Source of the DNA: Paraburkholderia fungorum
GTDB lineage: Bacteria > Pseudomonadota > Gammaproteobacteria > Burkholderiales > Burkholderiaceae
Assembly: GCF_900099835.1 (NCBI RefSeq)
Contig: NZ_FNKP01000002.1
Coordinates: 2,046,001 to 2,110,000 of the forward strand
Direction: 5' to 3'
DNA: 64,000 nt
Below, one piece after another: positions 25,425 through 34,085 of this stretch. The notes below the pieces were generated by a model. The model made no database searches. It was given only the letters and a program-made list of their open reading frames with translations, and was not told where the DNA came from. The position numbers and the translations under genes are program-made. Each line of letters opens with the position of its first letter. Position 1 is the stretch's first letter.

Positions 25425-26330
25425 GTGGCGCATATCTGGGAAGGCGTTTTGCCCGCAGTCACCACCAAATTCCACGCGGATTTCAGCATAGACCGCGTGT
25501 GGACCGGCAAGAATATCGAAGCTCAAATCGACGCGGGGGTGGACGGCATCATCGTATGCGGCTCGCTGGGTGAGGCGTCGACGCTGTCGCTCGACGAAAA
25601 GCTGGAGGTGCTCGACGTCGCCGTCGAAGCATCGCGCGGCCGTGTGCCGGTTCTGCTGACGATCGCCGAAAACAGCACGCTCGACGCGTGCCGCCAGGCC
25701 GAAGCGGGCAGCCGTCACGGCGCGGCGGGCTATATGGTGCTGCCGGGGCTGCGTTATCTGTCGGACCGGCGCGAGACGTTGAACCATTTCCGCAGCGTCG
25801 CCAATGCCAGCGCACTGCCGCTGATGATCTACAACAACCCGCTCGCCTATGGCGTCGACATGACGCCCGAAATGTTCGCGGAAATCGCCGACGAGAAGAA
25901 AATTGTCGCGATCAAGGAATCGTGCGGCGACGTGCGGCGCGTGACCGATCTGATCAACGTGGTCGGCGACCGCTTCGCGATCCTGTGCGGTGTCGACAAT
26001 CTGGCGATGGAAGCCATGCTGATGGGCGCGCATGGCTGGGTGGCGGGTCTCGTGTGCGCGTTTCCGCGTGAGACGGTGGCGATCTACAAACTGCTGAAGG
26101 CAGGACGCCTGGAGGAAGCGCGCGCGATTTACCGCTGGTTCGCGCCGTTGCTGGCGCTCGACGTGTCGCCGAAACTTGTGCAGAACATCAAGCTGGCGGA
26201 AGCAATTGTCGGCCTGGGGACGGAGCCGGTGCGGCCGCCGCGCCTGCCGCTGGCGGGCGACGAACGCAAGGCCGTCGAAGCGCTGATCCGTGCGGCCATC
26301 GAAACCCGGCCTGCTTTGCCGCACATCTGA
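25425..26330 (+). CDS. Delta1-pyrroline-4-hydroxy-2-carboxylate deaminase (DapA family)
   Basis: 301 residues from a GTG at 25425 with AGGAG before it; 'AHIWEGVLPAVTTKF' is the usual family start. TIM barrel with 'GSLGEASTLS', the Tyr of 'MIYNNPLAYGVD' and the Schiff-base Lys of 'IVAIKESCGD'. It deaminates the product of D-hydroxyproline dehydrogenase to alpha-ketoglutarate semialdehyde. It is divergent from the epimerase operon and shares its control region. The next enzyme, a semialdehyde dehydrogenase, is not in this window. Confidence 0.9.
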   Translation: MAHIWEGVLPAVTTKFHADFSIDRVWTGKNIEAQIDAGVDGIIVCGSLGEASTLSLDEKLEVLDVAVEASRGRVPVLLTIAENSTLDACRQAEAGSRHGAAGYMVLPGLRYLSDRRETLNHFRSVANASALPLMIYNNPLAYGVDMTPEMFAEIADEKKIVAIKESCGDVRRVTDLINVVGDRFAILCGVDNLAMEAMLMGAHGWVAGLVCAFPRETVAIYKLLKAGRLEEARAIYRWFAPLLALDVSPKLVQNIKLAEAIVGLGTEPVRPPRLPLAGDERKAVEALIRAAIETRPALPHI

Positions 26331-26337
26331 AGATAAC

Positions 26338-26356
26338 GCCGGCTTGGAGAGCCGGC
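26338..26356. terminator. Hairpin between convergent deaminase and response-regulator genes
   Basis: GCCGGCT (26338-26344), loop TGGAG, AGCCGGC (26350-26356). No T-run on either strand; weak terminator at best. Confidence 0.4.
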
Positions 26357-26426
26357 CAAAGCACTAGCACGCGCGAGCGGCGCCAAACAAACCTGCTGGT
26401 GCCTCTGCGTCCACTTCGGCGCCCCA

Positions 26427-27119
26427 TCACCCCTCCCGCAGATGCAGCAACCGGTAGCCGCTTTTATAAACCGGTTGCAGCCGGAACTCGTTCTGCGCGT
26501 CAATTTCGAGCAGCAGGCGCAGTCGCGAAACGTGACTGTCGATGGTGCGCGTGAATTCGCGGAATTCCCGCCCCCAGACCATCGCGAAAATGTGATCGCG
26601 CGACATCACGCGGCCGACGTTCGAGAAGAACAGCGACGCCAGCCGGTACTGCGTGCCGGATAGCTGGATCGGCTGGCCGTGCAGCATGACGAGTTGGCGC
26701 TGGGTATCAAAACGGTAAGGCCCGACGGTCAGGTTCGCGCTGTCAAAGCGTTCCGGGTATGCGCGCCGCAACAACGCGCCGATGCGCTCGCGGAACTCGC
26801 CCGCGCGCACCGGCAGGCCGACGTAATCGTCGGCGCCCTGGCCGAGCGCGCGCACCATGCTGACCTCCGACGTGTCGCCCGACGCGAAAATCACCGGCAC
26901 GCGGTCACCGCCTATGCCGCGGACCGACCTCAGCACTTCGATGCCGGACAGGCGCGCACCCCGCCAGTCCAGTACCAGCAGGTCGACGCTGGATCGCGCG
27001 AGCGCTTTCGACAATGCGAGCCCGTCGTCGAAAGCCTCGCAGGTGTGGCCGGCGCTCGAAATAACGTGTTCGATCGACAGACGCATGACCGGGTCGGACT
27101 GCAGGACAGCAATGCGCAT
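26427..27119 (-). CDS. Atypical OmpR/PhoB-type response regulator
   Basis: 230 residues from ATG 27119 ('MRIAVLQSDPVMRLSIEH'). Receiver domain about 1-118: phosphoacceptor Asp51 in 'LLVLDWRG' and Ser80, but the normally invariant Lys before Pro is Leu102 ('YVGLPV'), and the first acidic pair is reduced to S-D9. Winged-helix output domain about 130-228 ('RTIDSHVSRLRLLL'). No sensor kinase is adjacent. The missing Lys suggests phosphorylation-independent or altered control. Divergent from an MFS transporter gene. Confidence 0.85.
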   Translation of the reverse strand: MRIAVLQSDPVMRLSIEHVISSAGHTCEAFDDGLALSKALARSSVDLLVLDWRGARLSGIEVLRSVRGIGGDRVPVIFASGDTSEVSMVRALGQGADDYVGLPVRAGEFRERIGALLRRAYPERFDSANLTVGPYRFDTQRQLVMLHGQPIQLSGTQYRLASLFFSNVGRVMSRDHIFAMVWGREFREFTRTIDSHVSRLRLLLEIDAQNEFRLQPVYKSGYRLLHLREG

Positions 27120-27476
27120 GGGATGTGGGCTCAGGATGGTTGGACCGGAGGCCATTCTCGGAGGCGCATCCCGCGATCCCCATAGGAACAATCCGAATTC
27201 ACCGGCGTTAACGCCGACAGATAGCCCGCCGCGCCTCCCGACACCCAAAAATGTATGTTTAAGGGAACTTTCTCCAATCTAATTAAGCACTTCCCGAAGC
27301 GAACGGCTTTCATCCTGTAAAATCCCCGCCTGGCCCCAGTCGTCCTCGTGTCCGCCCTACCCGGGCGGCGCGCCGGTGTCCCGTGCTCTACCCAGCGCCT
27401 GCCACACTTCTCGCCCGACGACCGCCGTATTTCCACGCGCCAAGTGTGGCTCTCAATTCCAAGACACGACATAGCA
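27120..27476. promoter_or_regulatory. Divergent region between the response regulator and an MFS gene
   Basis: 357 bp with no gene I accept. A TAAAAT hexamer (27318-27323) could be the -10 box of the plus-strand transporter gene; no good -35 is visible. A strikingly AT-rich patch lies at about 27247-27290. Confidence 0.35.
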
Positions 27477-28778
27477 ATGCAAGCGACAAATCTGGGTGGA
27501 GCGCAGGCTGTCACCCCACGCCCTCTTGGGCGCAGCGACTACAAGACGCTCGGCCTCGCCGCGCTCGGCGGGGCTCTGGAGTTTTACGACTTCATCATTT
27601 TCGTGTTCTTCGCGCCGGCCATCGGCCAGCTGTTCTTCCCGACTGAAATGCCGGACTGGCTGCGTCAGGTGCAAACCTTCGGCATCTTCGCGGCGGGTTA
27701 TCTGGCGCGGCCGCTGGGCGGCATCATCATGGCGCACTTCGGCGACCTGTTTGGCCGCAAGCGCATGTTCACGCTAAGCGTGCTGCTGATGTCGGTGCCG
27801 ACGCTGCTGATGGGCCTGATGCCCACGTACGCCAGCATCGGCGTGCTCGCGCCGGTGCTGTTGCTGCTGTTCCGCGTGATGCAGGGCGCTGCCGTGGGCG
27901 GCGAAGTGCCGGGCGCGTGGGTGTTCGTGTCCGAGCACGTGCCGCAGCGGCACATCGGCTACGCGTGCGGCACGCTGACGGCGGGTCTCACGGCGGGCAT
28001 CCTGCTCGGTTCGCTGATTGCGTCGGCGGTGAATCATCACTTTGCGCCTGCGGAAATTTCCGCATACGCATGGCGTATTCCGTTCCTGGTGGGCGGCGTT
28101 TTCGGCATGTTCTCGGTTTATCTGCGACGCTGGCTGCATGAAACGCCGGTGTTCGCCGAACTCAAGCAGCGCAAGGCGATTGCCGCCGAAGTGCCGCTCA
28201 AGGCCGTGCTGCGCGACCACGGCCGCGCCGTGATCGTGTCGATGCTGCTCACGTGGATGCTGTCGGCGGCCATCGTCGTCGTGATCCTGATGACGCCGAC
28301 GTTGCTGCAAAAGCAATTCCATATTGCCCCGACCACGGCATTGCTGGCGAACTGCGTCGCGACGCTGTGCCTGACGATCGGCTGCGTGATGGCGGGTTCG
28401 ATCGCCGGGCGCATCGGCGCGGGCAAGACGATTTTCATCGGCGGCCTCGCGCTGGCGGTCACCTACTACGTGATGTTCCAGCGTCTCGCTGTCGATACCT
28501 CGGCACTAGTGCCGATGTATGCGCTGGCCGGTCTGTTCGTCGGCGTGATCGGCGCGATTCCGTTCGTGATGGTCAAGGCGTTCCCGCCGGTCGTGCGTTT
28601 TTCGGGCATTTCGTTCTCGTATAACGTCGCGTATGCGGTGTTTGGCGGTCTGACGCCGATCGCTGTGTCGCTGATGATGAAGTCCAACCCGATGGCCGCG
28701 CCGATGTACGTGGCCGCGATCTGCGTGCTTGGCGCGCTGACGACGCTGTTTATCAAGGACTTCGCGAAGCAGCGTTGA
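27477..28778 (+). CDS. MFS transporter, metabolite:H+ symporter (MHS) type
   Basis: 433 residues from ATG 27477, just before the conserved start 'YKTLGLAALGGALEFYDFIIF'-like segment (GxxLEFYDF is the MHS mark). 'GDLFGRKRMF' after span 2 and 'RVMQGAAVGGEVPGA' in span 4 also fit. The family carries osmolytes, dicarboxylates or aromatic acids; the substrate cannot be told. Monocistronic, with a terminator-like hairpin after it. Confidence 0.85.
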   Translation: MQATNLGGAQAVTPRPLGRSDYKTLGLAALGGALEFYDFIIFVFFAPAIGQLFFPTEMPDWLRQVQTFGIFAAGYLARPLGGIIMAHFGDLFGRKRMFTLSVLLMSVPTLLMGLMPTYASIGVLAPVLLLLFRVMQGAAVGGEVPGAWVFVSEHVPQRHIGYACGTLTAGLTAGILLGSLIASAVNHHFAPAEISAYAWRIPFLVGGVFGMFSVYLRRWLHETPVFAELKQRKAIAAEVPLKAVLRDHGRAVIVSMLLTWMLSAAIVVVILMTPTLLQKQFHIAPTTALLANCVATLCLTIGCVMAGSIAGRIGAGKTIFIGGLALAVTYYVMFQRLAVDTSALVPMYALAGLFVGVIGAIPFVMVKAFPPVVRFSGISFSYNVAYAVFGGLTPIAVSLMMKSNPMAAPMYVAAICVLGALTTLFIKDFAKQR

Positions 28779-28806
28779 TTTCGCGTTTCTTCTGTTTGTT
28801 TCAACG

Positions 28807-28828
28807 ACGGCGCTCCTCGGAGCGCCGT
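28807..28828 (+). terminator. Terminator-like hairpin after the MHS transporter
   Basis: ACGGCGCT (28807-28814), loop CCTCGG, AGCGCCGT (28821-28828), followed by TGTCATTTG, a weak T-run. Confidence 0.5.
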
Positions 28829-28942
28829 TGTCATTTGTAGCGGCGCACCCGCACACGTGGCCGCGCCCGCTGTTAATCGCGACATCCACGCTTCACGCCA
28901 GCCCGAAACATCGTGCGCTGCATCGGACCTACGATGTATCGC

Positions 28943-30574
28943 ATGAACTCGACAAATCCCCCTGCCTCGCCCGCCCTCGGCCTCGTTCTCGCGACCGTCA
29001 GCGTCGGCTTCGTCGTCACGCAACTCGACGTGACCATCGTCAATATCGCGCTGCCCGGAATCGGCGCGAATCTGCACGCCGACGTCGCGGGCCTGCAATG
29101 GGTCGTCGATGCGTACACGCTGGCGTTCGCGGTGCTGATGCTGTCGGCGGGCGCACTCGGCGACCGGTTCGGCGCGCGGCGCATGTATGCGGCGGGCATC
29201 GCGCTGTTTGCGCTGGCGTCGGCGGCCTGCGGGCTCGCGCTCGATGCGCCGATGCTGATCGCCGCGCGCGCACTGCAAGGCGTCGGCGCAGCCGCGATGC
29301 TGCCGAACTCGCTCGCACTGCTCAATCGTGCCTATGGACACGATCCCAGGCTGCGGGCGCGGGCGGTCGGCTTGTGGACCGCTGCGGGCGCGATTTCGAT
29401 TGCGGCTGGGCCGGTGGCGGGCGGCTTGCTGATCGCGGCGTTTGGCTGGCGCAGCATCTTCCTCGTCAATCTGCCGATTTGCGCGGCGGGGCTGGTGGCG
29501 ACGTGGCTCTGGGTGCCACGAGACGAGGGGACCGGGAATGTACAAGCTGGCGATGGGAAAGCTGGAATGGCGGAAGCGGGAGCCGACGATAGGGCTGGAG
29601 CTGGAACCGCAGTCGGAACCCTCTCAGCCATCGGCTCGTCGCAAGCCGCAACTGGAATCGCCAGGAAGGCTGCAATCACCAAACATACGGCGCCGCCCAC
29701 AACAGCCGGCGCGAAATCGCGCGGCATCGACCTCGGCGGCCAGTGTCTCGCGATCGTCGCCCTAACCGCTTTCGTCGCCGCCGTGATCGAGTGGCGGCCG
29801 TTGGGACTGGCCCACCCGTTCGTGGCGGGCGGCTTCGTACTCGCGCTACTCGCCGCGAGCGCCTTCATTGTCGTCGAATCGCGCATCGCGTCGCCGATGC
29901 TGCCGCTTTCTCTATTCAGAAAACGCACTTTCAGCGCAGCGGTGCTGTTCGGCATCTGCGTGAATCTGACCTACTACGGAATGGTGTTCGTGCTGAGCCT
30001 GTACTTGCAGCGTGTGCGCGGCTACACCCCGTTGCAGGCGGGTCTCGCGTTCCTGCCGCTGACGGGCGGTTTCCTCGTTTCGAACGTCGCGAGCGGCTGG
30101 GCGGTCGGCCGGTTCGGCGTGCGGGTGCCGATGATCGTGGGGGCGGTCATCGCCGCGTTCGGTTACGGTCTGCTGCATCGGGTGGATGCCGCCACGCCGC
30201 TGATCGGACTGCTGCTGCCGTTCCTGCTGATTCCATCCGGCATGGGCCTGGCTGTTCCGGCGATGACCACCGCCGTGCTGGCATCGACCGAGGCGAAGCG
30301 CGCAGGCACGGCGTCTGCGGTATTGAACACAGCGCGGCAAGCGGGCGGCGCTGTCGGTGTGGCCGCATTCGGTGCGCTGGCGGGCGGCTCGGCGGCCGAA
30401 CAGATAGTGTCGGGCATGCAGACCGCGACGGCTATTTCAGCGGGACTTCTGCTGCTGGGGGTGGGATTGGGCTGCCTGGTGCGTCCTCAACCGCATGCGT
30501 CGGCGGAGAGTTCGAAGGCGGATTCGCGGACGACCGCTGTCGAGGCCGACAGGACGAGAATGGAATCGCGCTAG
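28943..30574 (+). CDS. MFS multidrug transporter, DHA2 (EmrB/QacA) type
   Basis: 543 residues from ATG 28943; ATGs at 28913 and 28934 are in frame and no ribosome site decides. Fourteen-span drug:H+ antiporter: 'FVVTQLDVTIVNIALPGI' in span 1, 'LGDRFGARRMY' in the first loop, 'GPVAGGLL' in span 5. Residues about 195-262 are a Gly/Ala-rich, low-complexity insertion in a central loop with more A/T-ending codons than the rest of the gene. Probably exports drugs or metabolites; substrate unknown. Confidence 0.83.
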   Translation: MNSTNPPASPALGLVLATVSVGFVVTQLDVTIVNIALPGIGANLHADVAGLQWVVDAYTLAFAVLMLSAGALGDRFGARRMYAAGIALFALASAACGLALDAPMLIAARALQGVGAAAMLPNSLALLNRAYGHDPRLRARAVGLWTAAGAISIAAGPVAGGLLIAAFGWRSIFLVNLPICAAGLVATWLWVPRDEGTGNVQAGDGKAGMAEAGADDRAGAGTAVGTLSAIGSSQAATGIARKAAITKHTAPPTTAGAKSRGIDLGGQCLAIVALTAFVAAVIEWRPLGLAHPFVAGGFVLALLAASAFIVVESRIASPMLPLSLFRKRTFSAAVLFGICVNLTYYGMVFVLSLYLQRVRGYTPLQAGLAFLPLTGGFLVSNVASGWAVGRFGVRVPMIVGAVIAAFGYGLLHRVDAATPLIGLLLPFLLIPSGMGLAVPAMTTAVLASTEAKRAGTASAVLNTARQAGGAVGVAAFGALAGGSAAEQIVSGMQTATAISAGLLLLGVGLGCLVRPQPHASAESSKADSRTTAVEADRTRMESR

Positions 30575-30636
30575 AAGCGATGGATTGCGGGACCCACACG
30601 CCAATCCCAACGCCGCGCCCACCCGCGCAAAAAAAC

Positions 30637-30672
30637 AAACCCCCGCGATGCTTTCGCAAAGCGGGGGTTTTC
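30637..30672. terminator. Bidirectional rho-independent terminator
   Basis: AAACCCCCGC (30637-30646) pairs with GCGGGGGTTT (30661-30670), TTC follows, and an A-rich run precedes it. It separates the DHA2 gene (plus) from the convergent small gene (minus). Confidence 0.85.
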
Positions 30673-30730
30673 TCAGACGACGCAGCAGCCGCTTACCCGC
30701 GACTGCGCGACTGGACGCTTCGAACGCAAA

Positions 30731-31003
30731 TTAAAGCGTCGCTTCCTGAATCGTGCCGGTATCGATCGCGCGCTCGATCAACCCGTCGTTCTGCGCTTTC
30801 GCGATGCCATCGGCGATCAGCTTCTCGGGCTCCTCGATCTCGGCTTTCAGCGCGCCAAGAAAACCCGACGCATCGAGAATCACCAGCGTCTTCGCCGAAT
30901 CGGCCAGACTGATGATCACGCGATGCGGCGTCGGCCCCTCGCCAAGGCTCGCACACAACTGGGTCACCTTGCCGCCAATGGTTTGCTCGAAACTTTGAAT
31001 CAT
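30731..31003 (-). CDS. Small hypothetical protein
   Basis: 90 residues, soluble, no signal peptide, rich in Ile/Leu/Glu: 'HRVIISLADSAKTLVILDAS' then a charged helix ('EIEEPEKLIADGIAKAQND'). GGGAGC lies 7 bases before the ATG. It lies 64 bp downstream of the DoxX gene on the same strand, so it may be its operon partner. No family recognised. Confidence 0.7.
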   Translation of the reverse strand: MIQSFEQTIGGKVTQLCASLGEGPTPHRVIISLADSAKTLVILDASGFLGALKAEIEEPEKLIADGIAKAQNDGLIERAIDTGTIQEATL

Positions 31004-31067
31004 TATTTGCTCCCTTGGTTACAGCCAGAATCAAAAGCAGTGGGTATCGACGACCGCACGCTCAGCA

Positions 31068-31499
31068 TCAAAGACCGAGGCCGCTACGTGGCGCACGTGC
31101 ACCGTCGACACTAAGACGGCCCGCGCCCGTCACGAACAGCAGCAGGAAACCGCCTGCAATACCGATGTTCTTCCAGAAATGAATCACCATGTCGCGCTGC
31201 AAGGCGGCATCGACGACATTCCAGAAATCGTGGCCGAGCACGGCTGTCGCCACCGTGTAGACGGCCATCAGCAGCGCGAGCGGCCGCACCTTGAAGCCGA
31301 CGATCAGCAGCAATCCGCCGAGCACTTCGACCGCGGTGGCGATCGGCGCGGCGATCTGCACGAACGGCACGCCCTTCGAATGCAGGTAGCCGACAAAGCC
31401 CGCATAACCCAGCAGTTTCATCACGCCGCTCCACAAAAACAGCACGGCCAGAGCAATACGTGCGATGAAAATGATGCCGGAATCGACGGGACGCGTCAT
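31068..31499 (-). CDS. DoxX-family membrane protein
   Basis: 143 residues with four predicted membrane spans; typical DoxX start 'IARIALAVLFLWSGVMKLLGY' compressed here as residues about 12-32, and 'EVLGGLLLIVGFKVRPLALLM'. AGGAG is 7 bases before ATG 31499. The family is small inner-membrane proteins linked to redox or thiol stress; specific role unknown. Upstream of the 90-residue hypothetical gene. Confidence 0.85.
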   Translation of the reverse strand: MTRPVDSGIIFIARIALAVLFLWSGVMKLLGYAGFVGYLHSKGVPFVQIAAPIATAVEVLGGLLLIVGFKVRPLALLMAVYTVATAVLGHDFWNVVDAALQRDMVIHFWKNIGIAGGFLLLFVTGAGRLSVDGARAPRSGLGL

Positions 31500-31737
31500 G
31501 GAGGGGCTCCTGTAAATGAATAAGCAGCAGACCCGCCGAAAGGGCCGCAGTTCCCCGCTTTGCACCTGAGAATATGTGGAATGGCGGCCTTTTCCAAGTT
31601 CGATGGACCCACCCGGGCAAGCAACCGGAGTGCCTGGAAAGGAAAAGTGCGCAGGAAATTCGCGAAGACCGGCTTTTTTTGACTGCGATATCTGCTGCGA
31701 ATGCAGACTCAGCGCTTGCGAGAGCGGTATGCGGCAG

Positions 31738-32145
31738 TTAAGCCTGAGGATACGTCGCGACCTCGATCAGATTGCCGTCCGGGTCGCGGCAATACACCGA
31801 AGTCATTTTGCCGCGCGCGCCGTCGCGCTCGACCGGACCGGCTTCGATTTCGACGCCCTCGGCGAGCCAGTGCGCCTTGACGTCGGCGGGACTCGCGCTG
31901 GTGACGAAGCATAGATCGGCACTGCCGGGCACCGGCTCGCGGCCCGTGAACCACGCGACGGTATCCGCTGTGACCGGACGTAGATTGATCTTCTGGTGGC
32001 CATACGTCATCGCCACACGCATGCCGGTGCGCGACGCAAATTCGGTGCGTTGCATGCCGAGCATGCGGCTATACCAGGCAGCGCTCGCCTCGACATCAGC
32101 GACATTCAGAACAAGATGATCGAGAGTGTCTATCGAAAAGCTCAT
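31738..32145 (-). CDS. VOC-family protein (glyoxalase/bleomycin-resistance fold)
   Basis: 135 residues covering one VOC module: 'LDHLVLNVADVEASAAWYSRM' region at the N-terminus (metal-ligand His10) and 'VYCRDPDGNLIEVATY' at the end (ligand Glu). The pattern matches FosB/virulence-type VOC proteins of the 'DHLVL...DPDGNLIE' class. Function could be a small-molecule lyase, dioxygenase or thiol transferase; unknown. Confidence 0.8.
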   Translation of the reverse strand: MSFSIDTLDHLVLNVADVEASAAWYSRMLGMQRTEFASRTGMRVAMTYGHQKINLRPVTADTVAWFTGREPVPGSADLCFVTSASPADVKAHWLAEGVEIEAGPVERDGARGKMTSVYCRDPDGNLIEVATYPQA

Positions 32146-32310
32146 GATGTTGTCACCGTGAAGAGAAACGCCAGCGGGCAGGAAATCCGCATGCCTCGTC
32201 TTCGCAATCGACGAAGCACTGTGCGAATTTCATGCCGCTGCTGTCGCCGCTCATGTCGACATGCCGACCGGAACCGAGCTGCGTTTGGAGCAGCGGCAAA
32301 CCACGCTCGC

Positions 32311-32772
32311 TTAACGCGGCGCGTCCGGAGCCAGCAAAACGCCCTTGGTGAACACGAAGCAACCATAGCCCCGCTCCTCACCGGTCGCGATCACGCAATA
32401 CGCTTTGCGCGCGCGTTCATAAAACGCAAACCGTTCAATCGATGCAAACGGCACCTCACGCCCTTCCGCCGCGTTGACCTCGATCTGCGCTTCACGCTGC
32501 ACCGCAGGAATGGTGTGCGGCTCGCCGACCACTTCCATCCGCGACGCGGGCTGCTCGATGAAGGTGTCCAGCGGCAGCACCGACAACACCGCGCGAATCG
32601 CACGCGGCGCACTTACGCCGTCGAGGTGAAGCAGTTTGCCGAGCACCGTCCCATTGGCCACCGATGTGCCCGGGAAATTCGCATCGCAAATGACGAGTTC
32701 GTCGCCGTGGCCCATCGAGCGAAGTGCATGCAATATGTCGGCGTTCAGCAGCGGGTCCAGATTCTTCAGCAC
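32311..32772 (-). CDS. RbsD/FucU-family sugar mutarotase
   Basis: 153 residues from GTG 32772, which has AAGGAG 7 bases upstream. The start 'LKNLDPLLNADILHALRSMGHGDE' and 'VICDANFPG' are hallmarks of FucU (catalytic His in 'MGHGDE'; Asp in 'DANFP'). It should speed the anomeric interconversion of a sugar such as L-fucose or ribose in the cytoplasm. No sugar transporter is next to it. Confidence 0.87.
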   Translation of the reverse strand: MLKNLDPLLNADILHALRSMGHGDELVICDANFPGTSVANGTVLGKLLHLDGVSAPRAIRAVLSVLPLDTFIEQPASRMEVVGEPHTIPAVQREAQIEVNAAEGREVPFASIERFAFYERARKAYCVIATGEERGYGCFVFTKGVLLAPDAPR

Positions 32773-32842
32773 GGTGTCTCCTTCCTGTCCGGTTGATCCG
32801 GTTGATCGGTGGCCCGGTCTCAGATGCATCGCGCCCTGCGGT

Positions 32843-33376
32843 TTATCGCGAGGTCGCGGATGTGAGATTCGGGTAACGCAATACGATTGTCTGCGCGAGT
32901 TGCATCGCTACGCCGCTCGCATTCAGGTTCGAACGGGAGCCGGCCTCCGGTTTCACGACATCTGATTCCGACCAGGCCGGGCCGCTCGAATCGCATTGCT
33001 TCAACCGATTGTAGCAAGCATCGTTGCGGGCTTCCGTGCGTGCGTCCCGTACCGGCGCTGTCGGCCGGAACACCCCACGGCACGATCCGTCGACGCCGTT
33101 CGCACCCGGCCCACTGTGCCGCGCGCCCGACACCGCCGCGCAAGCCGCGGCCCCGCATCGCCACCGCAACCATCCGACCAGCGCCAGGACCACGAGTCCC
33201 GCGCCGCCAAGCACCGGCTCGCGCCAGCCCAGCAGCGCGGTGAACATGAACGCCCGCGCACCCGCCAGCAACGCGAAGCCCGCTATCGCGCTGGACAGCG
33301 CATCGACGGCCTCCGACCCCAGCCGCGCGAACGTGGCAAGCATTCGGCGGGACGTAACGGCAACGGGGTCATCCAT
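32843..33376 (-). CDS. Possible small membrane protein; C-terminal part doubtful
   Basis: 177 codons from ATG 33376 (GGAGA upstream). The first about 80 residues look real: a short polar start and two hydrophobic stretches ('AIAGFALLAGARAFMFTALLGW', given in part, and 'GGAGLVVLALVGWLRW'). Beyond about residue 90 the composition (Ser, Arg, Cys, Asn) does not look like a membrane protein or a known domain; a frameshift or out-of-frame run-on is possible. It starts 34 bp after the NTF2-like stop on the same strand. Confidence 0.38.
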   Translation of the reverse strand: MDDPVAVTSRRMLATFARLGSEAVDALSSAIAGFALLAGARAFMFTALLGWREPVLGGAGLVVLALVGWLRWRCGAAACAAVSGARHSGPGANGVDGSCRGVFRPTAPVRDARTEARNDACYNRLKQCDSSGPAWSESDVVKPEAGSRSNLNASGVAMQLAQTIVLRYPNLTSATSR

Positions 33377-33410
33377 GATCGTCTCCATGAAGTTGAGAAC
33401 AGGTCGAAGC

Positions 33411-33779
33411 TCAGGCTCCGTCTGGCACCTGGTCCAGAAAACCGGTGACGGCCTGAAGACGGCCGTGCGCATCGACCACACCGAAATCGGAACCCTTGAC
33501 GATCGCGTCGCCAGCGGGCGTGGTCAGCTCCCACGAAAAGCGCAACCGGTTCGCGAAGCCGTCGACCTGCGTCGTGCGGCGAAACAGGTGCTGCGGAAAG
33601 CGCTCGTGCACCGCGCGGATCATCGCGTCGATGCCTTCGTGCCCGGCGCCCGCGAGCAGCGGATCGCGATAGTCGGCATCGGCAGTCCAGGTGGCCGCGA
33701 TCAACTCGCGACGGCGCGCGTGATCGGTCTCGTTCCATGCATCGAAATAACGGTCGATCAGATCGGTATGCGTGTTCAT
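33411..33779 (-). CDS. NTF2-like (SnoaL-type) protein
   Basis: 122 residues from ATG 33779 with AAGGAG upstream. 'LIDRYFDAWNETDHARRRELI' (first part of the fold) and 'FRFSWELTTPAG'-like strand pattern fit the nuclear-transport-factor-2 cone. Members are polyketide cyclases, isomerases or ligand binders; no activity can be assigned. May form an operon with the doubtful membrane protein downstream. Confidence 0.75.
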   Translation of the reverse strand: MNTHTDLIDRYFDAWNETDHARRRELIAATWTADADYRDPLLAGAGHEGIDAMIRAVHERFPQHLFRRTTQVDGFANRLRFSWELTTPAGDAIVKGSDFGVVDAHGRLQAVTGFLDQVPDGA

Positions 33780-34085
33780 CTTCGGACTCCTTGATTGGCA
33801 TGACTGAGCACTCCGCTCGACGGACACGTTGTCCGCGGCGGGCCCGGAGTCAAGATTCGTGGATTGGAAGCGCTGCGTCGATTACTTCACAGGTAAGCAT
33901 TCGCACGCGCTACCGCGAATCTTCATGCGAACACGACTCCCGTTTTTCAGCGGGATAGGCCATCTGGCCGAGTCGTCAGATGCGATGCCGGCCGCTAACC
34001 TCATGCGGGAAATGGGGAGCCGCGCAGAGCCTGCGCGCGGCAGGTCACGCAATCAACGGGGGCATCGCAAAGCTGCTTTAAAAAT
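33780..34085. other. 306-bp gene-free region before the toxin-antitoxin pair
   Basis: No gene recognised. GCCGCGC...GCGCGCGGC near 34020-34042 can form a hairpin; a short A/T run precedes the toxin start. I see no clear promoter. Confidence 0.35.
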
